A stretch of DNA of 64,000 nt from an uncultured Dorea sp. (GCA_910584575.1 CAJUBG010000006.1:1-64000); one strand, 5' to 3'; counted from the stretch's first letter, positions 1 through 8,888 are shown. Program-made: numbers and translations. Notes: generated by a model not told the origin, from the sequence alone.

Positions 1-27
1 TGAAGTATTTTTGGAGGACGTGAGTAT

Positions 28-291
28 ATGAGAGATTTAAGCAGCACACAGTTTTTTCAGGTAGAAAGCGGTCCACAGATTCAAGCAAAAGATATACTTG
101 AGATTGTGTACAGGGCATTGAGCGAAAAAGGATATAATCCGGTGAACCAGATTGTAGGGTATATTATGTCAGGGGACCCGACATATATCACAAGCTACGA
201 CGGGGCGAGGAGTCTGATCATGAAGATGGAGAGGGACGAACTGGTAGAAGAAATGCTTAAGACGTATATTGAGCACAACAGATGGGTATAA
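28..291 (+). CDS. ireB: IreB family regulatory phosphoprotein
   Basis: An 87-residue protein of the DUF965/YrzL (IreB) family, recognised over its full length by the GYNPVNQIVGYIMSGDPTYI core, which is nearly invariant in Firmicutes, and the terminal HNRWV-like tail. In Enterococcus, IreB is a small cytoplasmic protein phosphorylated by the Ser/Thr kinase IreK that modulates cephalosporin resistance; the role here is inferred from family. A GGAGG ribosome site lies 10 bases before the ATG. The stop is followed after three bases by ruvX, the usual ireB-ruvX pair, which normally follows alaS. Bases 1-27 hold only the end of the upstream region and this ribosome site. Confidence 0.93.
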   Translation: MRDLSSTQFFQVESGPQIQAKDILEIVYRALSEKGYNPVNQIVGYIMSGDPTYITSYDGARSLIMKMERDELVEEMLKTYIEHNRWV

Positions 292-294
292 TCT

Positions 295-723
295 ATGAGA
301 ATCATGGGACTGGACTATGGGTCTAAGACGGTAGGCGTAGCGATCAGCGACGCTTTAGGCATTACTGCCCAGGGGATAGAGACGATTTGCCGTAAGGAGG
401 AGAACAAGCTGCGCAAGACCTGTGCGCGTATCGAGGCGTTGATCGGGGAGTACGGGGTCGAGCGTATTGTGCTTGGGCTTCCCAAGCATATGAACAATGA
501 TATTGGGGAACGGGCGGAACAATCTATGGAGTTTGGGAAGATGCTTACCCGTCGGACCGGCCTTGAGGTCGTGATGTGGGACGAGCGTTTGACCACAGTA
601 GAAGCGGAACGGACTTTGATTGAGAATAAGGTGAGACGGGAAGACCGCAAGAAGTATATCGATAAGGTTGCGGCTGTAATTATATTGCAGGGATATCTGG
701 ATGCCTTGGCGGCAGGAAAGTAA
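295..723 (+). CDS. ruvX: Putative pre-16S rRNA nuclease / Holliday junction resolvase-like RuvX (YqgF)
   Basis: A 142-residue YqgF/RuvX-family protein with an RNase H-like fold. The N-terminal GLDYGSKTVGVAISD strand carries the first catalytic-type aspartate (Asp7). The GLP motif follows near residue 62, the WDERLTT motif near residue 95, and a late aspartate lies in DKVAAVIILQGYLD near residue 124. Length is normal for the family. E. coli YqgF takes part in 16S rRNA 5'-end maturation; the Holliday junction role is by fold similarity. It is almost contiguous with ireB and is followed by the DUF1292 gene, an arrangement kept across Clostridia. Confidence 0.93.
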   Translation: MRIMGLDYGSKTVGVAISDALGITAQGIETICRKEENKLRKTCARIEALIGEYGVERIVLGLPKHMNNDIGERAEQSMEFGKMLTRRTGLEVVMWDERLTTVEAERTLIENKVRREDRKKYIDKVAAVIILQGYLDALAAGK

Positions 724-749
724 GAAACCGTATTCTTGAGGAGATTATA

Positions 750-1010
750 ATGGAAAAGATAAGATTCAGGTCGGAGGATATTTCGGAGGAAGTGGATTTT
801 TTTGTGCTGGAGCAGACAAAGGTGAACGGTGTGTCCTATATTCTGGTTACTGATTCAGAGGAAGGGGATGCAGAATGTCTGATCCTTAAGGATACGTCAA
901 AGGAGGCGTCGTCGGACAGTATCTATGAGATTGTGGAGGATGACGTGGAGCTTACGGCAATATCGAAGGTTTTCGAGGAGTTGCTCGAAGACGTCGAGAT
1001 CGAAAGGTAA
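750..1010 (+). CDS. DUF1292 family protein
   Basis: An acidic 86-residue protein of the DUF1292 family (YrzB-like). It has an FFVLEQTKVNGVSYILVTD core followed by an acidic stretch with EEGDAECLILKD, typical of this family. No enzymatic residues are evident and its biochemical role is unknown. A GAGGAG ribosome site precedes the ATG. It sits between ruvX and the Fur-family gene, as in many Lachnospiraceae, and is probably co-transcribed with both. Confidence 0.85.
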   Translation: MEKIRFRSEDISEEVDFFVLEQTKVNGVSYILVTDSEEGDAECLILKDTSKEASSDSIYEIVEDDVELTAISKVFEELLEDVEIER

Positions 1011-1016
1011 TATACT

Positions 1017-1475
1017 ATGTCCATCAGTAAAGAGAATTTTAAGAAAATGCTGAAAGAAAAGGGCCTTAAAGTAACCAACCAGCGGTTGCTTGTGCTAGAG
1101 GTACTTGCAGATCATCGCGATAAGCACATGACTGCGGAAGACATTTACGAACTGGTGAAGGAAGACTATCCGGATATCGGACTGGCTACCATTTACCGGA
1201 CTGTGCAGTTGTTACGGGAAATGCAGTTGGTGGATCGGATCAATCTTGATGACGGGTGCCTGCGCTATGAGATCAGCGATATGTTTGACGGGGAGACAAA
1301 GCACCATCATCATCATCTGATATGTAAGACATGTGGGAAAGTGGTTCCGTTTGAAGAAGACCTCTTAGATGAATTAGAGCGTCTTGTTGAGCAGGAGACG
1401 GGCTTCTGCGTGTCAGACCACGAATTAAAGTTCTACGGACAATGCCAAGAGTGCCTGAAGATGGCAGGAAAATAG
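1017..1475 (+). CDS. Fur family metal-responsive transcriptional regulator
   Basis: A 152-residue Fur/PerR-type repressor. The N-terminal winged helix (about residues 1-85) contains the GLATIYRTVQLL recognition helix. The C-terminal dimerisation domain has a run of five histidines followed by ICKTCGK (first CxxC) and a second CxxC near the end (CQEC), which together form the structural zinc site. Whether it senses iron, peroxide or zinc cannot be decided from sequence. It starts six bases after the DUF1292 stop and ends 27 bases before rnj, so these genes probably form one operon. Confidence 0.88.
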   Translation: MSISKENFKKMLKEKGLKVTNQRLLVLEVLADHRDKHMTAEDIYELVKEDYPDIGLATIYRTVQLLREMQLVDRINLDDGCLRYEISDMFDGETKHHHHHLICKTCGKVVPFEEDLLDELERLVEQETGFCVSDHELKFYGQCQECLKMAGK

Positions 1476-1502
1476 AACGGAGACGCACGTGGAGGTGTAA
1501 AT

Positions 1503-3170
1503 TTGAAGAAAGAAAACAATGGAAAATTGCGAATCATTCCGCTTGGAGGTCTGGAAAAGATCGGAATGAACATTACTGCCTTCGAGTATGAAGACAGTAT
1601 TATTGTCGTGGATTGCGGTCTGGCCTTCCCGGAGGATGACATGCTTGGAATCGACCTTGTCATACCGGATGTGACCTATCTTAAGGACAATATCCAGAAG
1701 GTGAAGGGATTCGTGATTACGCATGGACATGAAGATCATATCGGCGCGCTGTGCTATGTATTGCGGGAGATGAATCTTCCAATCTATGCGACAAAACTTA
1801 CAATGGGAATTATTGAGAGGAAATTGACTGAGCATAACCTTCTGCGCAGTACCAGGAGGAAGGTTGTGAAGCATGGGCAGTCGATTAATCTTGGACAATT
1901 CAGAATAGAGTTTATTAAGACGAACCACAGTATCCAGGATGCGGCGGCGTTGGCGATTTATTCGCCGGCGGGGATTGTGGTGCATACCGGAGACTTTAAG
2001 GTGGACTATACGCCGGTATTTGGGGATGCCATTGATTTGCAGAGATTTGCGGAGATTGGCAAGAAGGGTGTTCTGGCGCTGATGTCGGACAGCACCAATG
2101 CCGAGCGAAAAGGGTTTACCCAGTCAGAGAGGACAGTGGGAATCACCTTCGACCACATTTTCTCAGAGCATCAAAATACCAGGATTATTATTGCGACCTT
2201 TGCATCTAATGTAGACCGAGTGCAGCAGATTATTAATTCGGCGTGCAAATATGAACGGAAGGTTGTTGTGGAAGGGCGCAGTATGGTAAATATTATTCAG
2301 GTTGCCCAGGAACTGGGGTATCTGAATGTGCCGGACAAGACGTTGATTGAGATTGACCAGCTTAAGAATTATCCGCCGGAGAAGACGGTATTGATTACGA
2401 CGGGAAGCCAGGGGGAATCCATGGCGGCGTTGTCCCGTATGGCGGCGGACGTGCACAAGAAGGTTTCAATTATGCCGGGGGATACGGTTATATTCAGCTC
2501 TAACCCTATTCCGGGCAATGAGAAATCCGTTTCCAGGGTCATCAATGAGCTGTCGGCAAAGGGGGCGGACGTGATTTTTTCCGACGCCCATGTATCCGGA
2601 CATGCCTGCCAGGAGGAGTTAAAGCTGATTTATTCTCTGGTGAAGCCCAAGTATGCCATTCCGGTTCACGGCGAATACCGTCATTTGAAGGCGAACGCGG
2701 GAATTGCGACTACCCTGGGAATTCCCAAGGAGAATGTATTTATCCTTCATTCCGGAGACGTGCTGGAGTTGTGCGCCCAGGAGGCGAAGATTGTGGACAA
2801 GGTGCACACAGGAGAGATTTTGGTGGACGGTCTTGGCGTAGGCGATGTGGGAAATATCGTGCTGCGTGACAGACAGCATTTGGCAGAGGACGGAATCCTG
2901 ATTGTGGTGCTGACTCTTGAGAAGGGAAGCAACCAACTGCTTGCCGGACCGGATATTGTGTCCCGTGGGTTTGTCTATGTCAGAGAGTCCGAGGGGCTGA
3001 TGGAGGAGGCCCGCAACGTGGTGAGCGAGGCTGTGGAGGATTGCCTGCTGCACCAGCGCAATGCGGATTGGAGTAAGATTAAGATGGTAATCAGAGATAC
3101 CATGAATGAGTTTATCTGGAAACGTACCAAGAGGAAACCAATGGTGCTGCCGATTATTATGGATGTGTAG
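1503..3170 (+). CDS. rnj: Ribonuclease J
   Basis: A 555-residue RNase J of the beta-CASP metallo-beta-lactamase family: a 5'-3' exoribonuclease and endonuclease in bacterial mRNA decay and rRNA maturation. The HxHxDH zinc motif is seen as HGHEDH at residues 74-79, with further metal or substrate residues in NHSIQDA, HTGDFK and SDSTN, and beta-CASP motifs in the middle third. Length matches RNase J1/J2. The start is a TTG codon about 8 bases after a GGAGGTG ribosome site; no ATG fits the conserved N terminus (LRIIPLGGLEKIGMN). It closes the housekeeping operon and is followed by a terminator. Confidence 0.95.
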   Translation: MKKENNGKLRIIPLGGLEKIGMNITAFEYEDSIIVVDCGLAFPEDDMLGIDLVIPDVTYLKDNIQKVKGFVITHGHEDHIGALCYVLREMNLPIYATKLTMGIIERKLTEHNLLRSTRRKVVKHGQSINLGQFRIEFIKTNHSIQDAAALAIYSPAGIVVHTGDFKVDYTPVFGDAIDLQRFAEIGKKGVLALMSDSTNAERKGFTQSERTVGITFDHIFSEHQNTRIIIATFASNVDRVQQIINSACKYERKVVVEGRSMVNIIQVAQELGYLNVPDKTLIEIDQLKNYPPEKTVLITTGSQGESMAALSRMAADVHKKVSIMPGDTVIFSSNPIPGNEKSVSRVINELSAKGADVIFSDAHVSGHACQEELKLIYSLVKPKYAIPVHGEYRHLKANAGIATTLGIPKENVFILHSGDVLELCAQEAKIVDKVHTGEILVDGLGVGDVGNIVLRDRQHLAEDGILIVVLTLEKGSNQLLAGPDIVSRGFVYVRESEGLMEEARNVVSEAVEDCLLHQRNADWSKIKMVIRDTMNEFIWKRTKRKPMVLPIIMDV

Positions 3171-3194
3171 GATTAGAATTTAATGTATGGATAA

Positions 3195-3235
3195 GGGGAG
3201 ACTGTTGCATGAAGCCGTAGCAGTCTCCTCTTTTT
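3195..3235 (+). terminator. Rho-independent terminator after rnj
   Basis: GGAGACTG (3197-3204) pairs with CAGTCTCC (3221-3228). The stem can extend inwards with wobble pairs, and a T-rich run follows. It separates the housekeeping operon from the next promoter. Confidence 0.8.
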
Positions 3236-3247
3236 ATATTTTTAATA

Positions 3248-3294
3248 AACAGTATAAAACAGTTGACAACAGTTACAAACTGTTATATACTGTT
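3248..3294 (+). promoter_or_regulatory. Sigma-A promoter embedded in nested inverted repeats (GntR operator)
   Basis: A strong promoter, TTGACA (3263-3268), 17-bp spacer, TATACT (3286-3291), lies inside two nested inverted repeats. The outer pair is AACAGTATA (3248-3256) with TATACTGTT (3286-3294); the inner pair is AACAGTT (3269-3275) with AACTGTT (3278-3284). The AACAGT/ACTGTT half-sites recur across the whole promoter. This layout fits autorepression by the YtrA-type GntR protein encoded just downstream; the binding itself is inferred. Confidence 0.75.
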
Positions 3295-3314
3295 TACAAC
3301 GGAGGAGGGATGAA

Positions 3315-3689
3315 ATGAAATTAATCATTAATCATTCTTCCATGCAGCCAATCTACGAACAGATTGTTGAGCAGATTAAGACAAAGGTAATGCATGGGGA
3401 GCTTAAGGAGGATACAGCCCTGCCGTCGGTGCGGACGCTGGCGAAGGAGTTAAAGGTCAGCGCGCTGACCGTGAAGAAGGCATACGACGTACTGGAGGAA
3501 GAAGGCTTTGTGAATACGGTTCATGGAAAGGGCAGCTTCGTAGCCTTTGCCAATCAGGGGTTGATGCTGGAGGAGAAGAAGAAGGAAGTAGAGGCGGATT
3601 TGGAGAAGGCAATCCGGAAAGGAAGAAGCTGTGGGATGGCGGATTCAGAGCTTCGGACATTGTTTGAGCTTGTGTTGGAGGATGGGTAA
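3315..3689 (+). CDS. GntR family regulator, YtrA subfamily
   Basis: A 124-residue GntR regulator. The winged helix-turn-helix (about residues 10-78) shows PIYEQIVEQIKTKVMHGEL, LPSVRTLAKELKVSALTVKKAYDVLEEEGFV and the HGKGSFVA wing. Only a short C-terminal helix follows, with no effector domain, as in the YtrA subfamily that controls ABC exporters. It starts after a GGAGGAGG ribosome site, ends two bases before the ABC ATPase gene, and lies behind a promoter full of inverted repeats. It is therefore probably the repressor of its own operon. Confidence 0.9.
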   Translation: MKLIINHSSMQPIYEQIVEQIKTKVMHGELKEDTALPSVRTLAKELKVSALTVKKAYDVLEEEGFVNTVHGKGSFVAFANQGLMLEEKKKEVEADLEKAIRKGRSCGMADSELRTLFELVLEDG

Positions 3690-3691
3690 AT

Positions 3692-4537
3692 ATGCTGAGA
3701 TTGAATAAAGTTAAAAAGAATTATAAGGGATTTCAACTGGACTGTACCCTTGAGGTGCAAGAGGGGTGTGTGACCGGATTAATCGGAAAGAACGGCGCGG
3801 GAAAGAGCACTACCTTCAAGGCGATTCTGGGACTGATTAAGACGGACGGGGGAAGCATAGAGATTTTCGGCAAGCCGGCAGGTGAGATTGGGAATCAGGA
3901 TAAGGAGGACATAGGAGTGGTCATGTCAGAATCAGGGTTCAGCGGATATCTGACGGTGAAGGATCTTCTCCCTATGCTTAAGAATCTGTACCGGAATTTT
4001 CATGAGCAGGAGTTTTGCAGAAGGTGCGGGGAGTTTCAGCTTCCCATGAATAAGAAGATTAAGGAGTTTTCCACCGGAATGAAGCGTAAGCTTCAGGTAC
4101 TTGCGGCGCTTTCCCATGAGGCGAGGCTTTTGATTCTGGACGAACCCACTGCCGGACTGGATGTGCTTGCCAGGGATGAGCTTCTGGATATGCTGCGCGC
4201 CTATATGGAGAAGGAGGGGCGTTCGATTCTGGTAAGCTCTCACATTTCCAGTGATTTGGAGGGGCTGTGCGATGATATTTACATGATTGATAACGGGAAG
4301 ATTGTGCTCTATGAGGAGACGGATGTACTGCTGGACAGCTACGGGCTTCTCAAGGTGACAGAGGAACAGTTTAAAAGGCTTGAGAGAGAGCATTTGCTGC
4401 GCCATAAGAAGGAGGAATTCGGTTATAGCTGCCTGACGGACCAGAGACAGTTCTATCAGGAGAATTATCCGGATATTGCGGTGGAGAAGGGGACGATTGA
4501 CGAGCTGATTATGATGATGATACGAGGTGAAGAATAA
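3692..4537 (+). CDS. ABC transporter ATP-binding protein (YtrB-like)
   Basis: A 281-residue ATPase subunit of an ABC-2 type exporter. Walker A is GKNGAGKST (residues 32-40), the signature is FSTGMKRKL near residue 125, and Walker B is LLILDEPTAGLD near 143-154, followed by the SSH switch histidine. The C-terminal 70 residues fit the extra domain common in YtrB-type proteins. Its stop overlaps the start of the permease gene by one base. The substrate is unknown; related systems respond to cell-wall or antimicrobial-peptide stress. Confidence 0.9.
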   Translation: MLRLNKVKKNYKGFQLDCTLEVQEGCVTGLIGKNGAGKSTTFKAILGLIKTDGGSIEIFGKPAGEIGNQDKEDIGVVMSESGFSGYLTVKDLLPMLKNLYRNFHEQEFCRRCGEFQLPMNKKIKEFSTGMKRKLQVLAALSHEARLLILDEPTAGLDVLARDELLDMLRAYMEKEGRSILVSSHISSDLEGLCDDIYMIDNGKIVLYEETDVLLDSYGLLKVTEEQFKRLEREHLLRHKKEEFGYSCLTDQRQFYQENYPDIAVEKGTIDELIMMMIRGEE

Positions 4538-5193
4538 TGAAGGGTTTATTTATGAAGGATTTGGGCCTGCTGAAAGGGCAGAAGCAATTTTTTGCCGCTG
4601 TACTGATTATGACGGTGATATTCATGACGGCTTATACGAATTTTGCGTTTGTAATTACTTATATTACTATGATGGTAGGGGTTCTGACATTGACGACCCT
4701 AAATTATGATGATTTTGAAAACGGGATGGGGTATCTCTTAACGCTTCCGGTCAGCCGCAGGGAGTATGTGGGGGAGAAGTATCTGTTTAGTATTGTGACC
4801 ACATTGCCGGCTCTGGCGGCGGTATCCGTTTTAGCGATTATAGTATCCAAAATCAGGGGAATCGGGTTCCCTGTGGGAGAGTGGGTGCTGTCTGTGGTGA
4901 TTAGTTTCCTGTTGGTTACTGTGATTCTGTCTGTATTGATTCCTTTGCAGTTAAAGTTCGGGGCAGATAAGAGCAGGGTTGCAATGATGATCGTGTGGGG
5001 AGTTGGAATCATGGCGGTATATCTGGGCATGAAAATATGTGATGCCTTTGGTATTGACTGGATGGCGGCGCTGGACTTGATTGCCAGGCTTAGGCCGGTT
5101 GTCGCGCTGGCAGGTATTACAGCGATATGTGGGATTTTCATGGTGATTTCCTATTTTTGCTCGTTGCGTTTGCTTGAGAAGCGGGAATTCTAA
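4537..5193 (+). CDS. ABC-2 family transporter permease
   Basis: A 218-residue integral membrane protein with about six predicted helices, for example FFAAVLIMTVIFMTAYT, FAFVITYITMMVGVLTL and the C-terminal VALAGITAICGIFMVISYF. The ENGMGYLLTLPVSRREYV loop after the second helix is typical of ABC-2 permeases in YtrA-type operons. The ATG overlaps the last base of the ATPase stop codon, so the two are translationally coupled. The substrate cannot be assigned. Confidence 0.85.
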   Translation: MKGLFMKDLGLLKGQKQFFAAVLIMTVIFMTAYTNFAFVITYITMMVGVLTLTTLNYDDFENGMGYLLTLPVSRREYVGEKYLFSIVTTLPALAAVSVLAIIVSKIRGIGFPVGEWVLSVVISFLLVTVILSVLIPLQLKFGADKSRVAMMIVWGVGIMAVYLGMKICDAFGIDWMAALDLIARLRPVVALAGITAICGIFMVISYFCSLRLLEKREF

Positions 5194-5237
5194 GGAATTG
5201 TGTAGACTAAGGTTATGATAGAGAGAGGAGTGGGTTT

Positions 5238-5432
5238 ATGGGATGGAATATTATTTTCAGAGTCGGCGAGATTAGCGCCGTATTGAGGATGGTGTATTTC
5301 TTTACTGTGGAGTTGGCAGAGATGAAGCAAAACCGCTGCGGACTGTGGGAGGCAAGGGACAGGCTGAAGAAACGCCGGAGGATGAGGAAATGTAGGTGCA
5401 TGAAAGCGGAGTCTGGCAGGGTATGGCTCTGA
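5238..5432 (+). CDS. Possible small basic protein, unrecognised
   Basis: A 64-codon frame in the 315-base gap between the ABC permease and the ThrE-type gene. It has an AGGAG ribosome site seven bases before the ATG. The product begins with a hydrophobic segment and ends in a strongly basic region (RLKKRRRMRKCRC). It matches no family I know, so it could be a real small protein or a chance frame. Otherwise the gap shows no clear terminator or structured RNA. Confidence 0.25.
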   Translation: MGWNIIFRVGEISAVLRMVYFFTVELAEMKQNRCGLWEARDRLKKRRRMRKCRCMKAESGRVWL

Positions 5433-5508
5433 TATGAATATCGGGTATTGATTTTATCTATAAAAATGGATATACTGTACTGGAACAAAAGAACAGGCGG
5501 AGTACAGT

Positions 5509-6750
5509 ATGGATTATGAATTATTGTTAAATGAGATTATTAATATCGGGAAAGAGATGATTAAAAGCGGGGCGGAGACGGACAGGGCAGAGGACAGTAT
5601 GTACCGGATGCTGGAAAGCTATGATTTGGAGCAGTGCAGTGTCTTTGCTATTCAGAGTGACATCCAGGCGACGATAAAGCCTAAGGGCGGTCATTTTATT
5701 ACACAGATTAGAAGGATTCACAGGACGGGCTTTAACTATGACCGGCTGGATTATCTGAACAACCTGTCCAGGCAGATTTGTAAGGATACGCCGTCTGTGG
5801 AGGAGATACGCAGGAAGTATGATGAAGTGATGGACAGAAAGCCTCTGCCCTGGTATTTACAGTTTGCTGCGCCGATTTTGGGCGGAGTGGGATTTGGCGT
5901 TTATTTTGGCTGCGACTGGCTGGATACAATCGTGGGTGTTATTATCTGCGGAGGAATCGAGGTCTATCTGGGGAATAAATTGAATCAGAAGGAAGACAAC
6001 CTTGTGGTATATAACCTGATTATTGCGTTTCTGTCTGCGGCGGCTGTTCTGTTGGCGGGTAAAATTGGCTTCGGGCATCATCCGGATAGAATCGTACTGG
6101 GACTGAATATGGTTCTGATCAGTGGGCTTGGAGTTGCCAACGGAATCAGGGATGTGGTGAAACGGGCCTATTTATCAGGGCTTCTGAACATATCCAATGC
6201 CTGTCTGGGGGCGGTTGCGATTGCCTGTGGGACGGGGCTTGCCATGCTGATTTTCAAAGGAGATATGTACGAGATGTACATTGCGCCGAGCATCACTGTG
6301 CAACTGATTTCCTGCGGGATAGCCAGTATGGGCTTCGCATTGGTGTTTAAGGCAGCGGTCAAGCAGTCGGTCTATGCGGGGCTTGGCGGCGCGATTAACT
6401 GTGCTTTCTATGTGTTGGGCGTGAAGCTCTGGGGAAATGATTTTGCAGCGGTTATGGCCGGCTCGGCGGTGGTGGCTGCCTATGCTTTTCTCATGTCCAG
6501 GGTTCACAGAGCCCCTGCGACAATTTTTCTGACAACGTCGATTATGCCGGTAATTCCCGGCGCGTCGCTGTTTTACATGATGCATGGGTTTGTCCAGGCG
6601 GATTACGCCCTGGCGTCACAGCAGGCAATCCAATTGGCAAAAACCTGCGTTGCTGTGGCATTCGGTTTTTTGCTAATAGAGATTGTGACGCGTTATATTG
6701 GGGAATGGAAGGTCGCGGAGACGGGATATTCAATAGATAGAGATAGATAG
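5509..6750 (+). CDS. Threonine/serine exporter family protein (ThrE)
   Basis: A 413-residue membrane protein with both halves of the ThrE family fused in one chain. The N-terminal DUF1212/ThrE part shows MIKSGAETDRAEDSMYRM and a hydrophilic region to about residue 115, followed by roughly five helices. A C-terminal ThrE_2 (DUF3815-like) part of four to five helices contains APATIFLTTSIMPVIPGASLFYMM. In many Firmicutes the two halves are separate genes, while Corynebacterium ThrE is also one chain. The likely role is efflux of small amino acids; the substrate is inferred. Confidence 0.85.
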   Translation: MDYELLLNEIINIGKEMIKSGAETDRAEDSMYRMLESYDLEQCSVFAIQSDIQATIKPKGGHFITQIRRIHRTGFNYDRLDYLNNLSRQICKDTPSVEEIRRKYDEVMDRKPLPWYLQFAAPILGGVGFGVYFGCDWLDTIVGVIICGGIEVYLGNKLNQKEDNLVVYNLIIAFLSAAAVLLAGKIGFGHHPDRIVLGLNMVLISGLGVANGIRDVVKRAYLSGLLNISNACLGAVAIACGTGLAMLIFKGDMYEMYIAPSITVQLISCGIASMGFALVFKAAVKQSVYAGLGGAINCAFYVLGVKLWGNDFAAVMAGSAVVAAYAFLMSRVHRAPATIFLTTSIMPVIPGASLFYMMHGFVQADYALASQQAIQLAKTCVAVAFGFLLIEIVTRYIGEWKVAETGYSIDRDR

Positions 6751-6764
6751 ATGGAGAGTAGGTC

Positions 6765-8141
6765 GTGGATAGGAAGAAGAATATCAGGTGGAATACGCTG
6801 CGTATTACGGCGTTTGGTTTTTTGGGTATTATTTTGATTGGGGGAGTGTTGCTGTACCTGCCCGTAAGCAACACACAGCCAATCGCGTTTATGGACGCAT
6901 TGTTTACGTCAGTAACGTCTGTATGCGTGACAGGGCTGGTGACGGTTGTACCGGCTTCTCAATTTACGCTGTTCGGAAAGGTCATATTGCTGCTGCTGAT
7001 TCAGATTGGCGGTCTTGGGGTGATTGCCTGTACGGCGTTATTTTTCTTCCTGCTGCGAAGGCGGATTACGCTGCGGGAGAGGGTGGTACTCCAGGAATCA
7101 TACGGTGCGGACCGTCTGGGCGGGATTGTCCGGATGGTCAGGGGAATCATCCTTGGCACGCTGACGGTGGAGGGCTGCGGGGCTTTGCTGTATGCGTTCC
7201 AGTTTGTACCGGAGTATGGTCCGGTTAAGGGAATCTGGTATTCAATCTTCCATGCGGTCTCGGCGTTTTGTAATGCAGGGATTGATATCCTTGGAGAAAA
7301 CAGCCTTGCGAATTATGCGACGAACCCGATTATTAATATTACTACTATTCTTTTGATTATCTTAAGCGGAATCGGGTTTACGGTCTGGTTTGACGTGATA
7401 GAGAACGGGAAGAAGCTCATCCATCAGGAGGTGCCCGCTAAGTGGTGGTTTACACGGCTTCGGCTTCATTCTAAGCTGGCTTTGATTATGACGTTTTTTT
7501 TGATTCTTACAGGGACGGTTTTTATATTTTGTGCTGAGTATGGGAATCACGATACCATTGGAGGCATGACCTTTGCAGAGAAGCTGCTGGCTTCTTTGTT
7601 TCAGTCTGTGACAACAAGGACGGCAGGGTTCTATACATTTTCCCAGGGGGCAATGCATGACGAATCGAAGCTGTTCTGTTCGATTCTTATGTTTATCGGC
7701 GGTTCTCCCGGCGGTACGGCAGGCGGTACAAAGACAACCACATTTGCCATGCTGTTCCTTGCGTGCCTTACTTTTGTGAAGGGCGGAAATGACACGGAAT
7801 GTATGGGAAGGAGGATTTCTGTGGCCAATTTCCGGACAGGGTTTTGTGTGATTATGGTGGCGTTTTCTGTGTTTATCACGGGTACGATTGCAATCCTTGC
7901 CATGGAGTCTGACAGTATTCCCATGATAAATGTGGTTTATGAGGCGGCGTCGGCTGTTGGAACTGTGGGACTTACGGCGGACTTAACGCCGAAGCTTGGC
8001 AGGGCAAGCCAGATAATTATCATGATTATGATGTATATCGGCAGGCTTGGGCCGCTTACGCTGGCGCTTACATTTGCGGGGAAGACCCATCCAAGGGATA
8101 AGGTACGGCGTCTCCCTAAGGAACAGATTATGGTTGGATAG
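6765..8141 (+). CDS. TrkH family potassium uptake protein
   Basis: A 458-residue TrkH/KtrB-type K+ translocating subunit with four M1-P-M2 repeats. The filter-like loops are visible as SVTSVCVTGL (near residue 47), HAVSAFCNAGI (near 164), SVTTRTAGF (near 288) and ASAVGTVGL (near 390). It also has the SPGGTAGGTKTTT segment characteristic of the family. The start is GTG after a GGAGAG site. The regulatory TrkA gene follows 15 bases later, giving a complete Ktr-type system. Confidence 0.92.
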   Translation: MDRKKNIRWNTLRITAFGFLGIILIGGVLLYLPVSNTQPIAFMDALFTSVTSVCVTGLVTVVPASQFTLFGKVILLLLIQIGGLGVIACTALFFFLLRRRITLRERVVLQESYGADRLGGIVRMVRGIILGTLTVEGCGALLYAFQFVPEYGPVKGIWYSIFHAVSAFCNAGIDILGENSLANYATNPIINITTILLIILSGIGFTVWFDVIENGKKLIHQEVPAKWWFTRLRLHSKLALIMTFFLILTGTVFIFCAEYGNHDTIGGMTFAEKLLASLFQSVTTRTAGFYTFSQGAMHDESKLFCSILMFIGGSPGGTAGGTKTTTFAMLFLACLTFVKGGNDTECMGRRISVANFRTGFCVIMVAFSVFITGTIAILAMESDSIPMINVVYEAASAVGTVGLTADLTPKLGRASQIIIMIMMYIGRLGPLTLALTFAGKTHPRDKVRRLPKEQIMVG

Positions 8142-8156
8142 CAAAAGGAGGAAATG

Positions 8157-8804
8157 ATGAATAAGCAGTTTGTGGTGTTGGGGCTTGGAAGCTTTGGGGC
8201 GAGTGTGGCGGTTACGCTTGAGAAGCTTGGGTGCGACGTTGTGGCAGTAGATCAGGATATGGAATTGGTAAGTGAGATTGCAGACCAGGTTACGTATGCG
8301 ATGCAGGCGGATATCGAGAACCCGAAGCTTCTTGAGTCTCTGGGGTCAAGGAATTTTGACGGGATGGTGGTGGCTTCGTCGGAGAATCTGGAGGGAAGTA
8401 TTCTGGCCACTCTTGCCGCTAAGGAGATAGGGATTCCGTATATTTTATGTAAGGCGCATAATGAGAGGCACGCCCAGGTGCTTAGGAAGATTGGGGCGGA
8501 TGCGATTGTATTTCCGGAGAAGGAGATGGGGCGGAAGATTGCAAAGAATCTGGTATCTGCCAATCTTGCAGACTGGATTGAGTTGTCGCCGGATTATAGC
8601 ATCGTGGAGACTGCTATACCGAAGCGGTGGATTGGTAAGACTCTTAAGGAGTTGGATGTCAGAAGGACGTATGAGGTTAATGTGGTGGGGATTAAAGAGG
8701 AGGAGGAAGGACGTGTTGAGATTACGCCTGATCCGGAGACACCGCTTAGGGAAGGGATGATATTGATGCTGATTGGGGCGAATGAGGCGTTGGAGAAGAT
8801 ATAG
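8157..8804 (+). CDS. TrkA family potassium uptake regulatory protein (KtrA-like)
   Basis: A 215-residue cytosolic gating subunit. The N-terminal RCK domain (TrkA_N) has the Rossmann motif GLGSFGASVA (near residues 8-17) and the acidic AVDQD end of strand 2 for nucleotide binding. A C-terminal TrkA_C domain follows from about residue 140. Two adjacent ATG codons exist at 8154 and 8157. The second is preferred because AAAGGAGG ends five bases before it but only two before the first. It works with the TrkH-type channel just upstream. Confidence 0.9.
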   Translation: MNKQFVVLGLGSFGASVAVTLEKLGCDVVAVDQDMELVSEIADQVTYAMQADIENPKLLESLGSRNFDGMVVASSENLEGSILATLAAKEIGIPYILCKAHNERHAQVLRKIGADAIVFPEKEMGRKIAKNLVSANLADWIELSPDYSIVETAIPKRWIGKTLKELDVRRTYEVNVVGIKEEEEGRVEITPDPETPLREGMILMLIGANEALEKI

Positions 8805-8888
8805 AAATTAATGGGTTCTTAAGATTTTTTCTATATCTTTAATGGATTGAACACACTTTAGACATATTTACCATTTATACTAAAACGC

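Noticed and set aside
1425..1985. 186-codon minus-strand frame over the fur/rnj junction
   Set aside because: Antisense to two clear genes with no own ribosome site.
6731..6752. Short ATAG-type tandem repeats at the end of the ThrE-type gene
   Set aside because: Only a few units that cover the last codons and the stop; too short to support phase variation.
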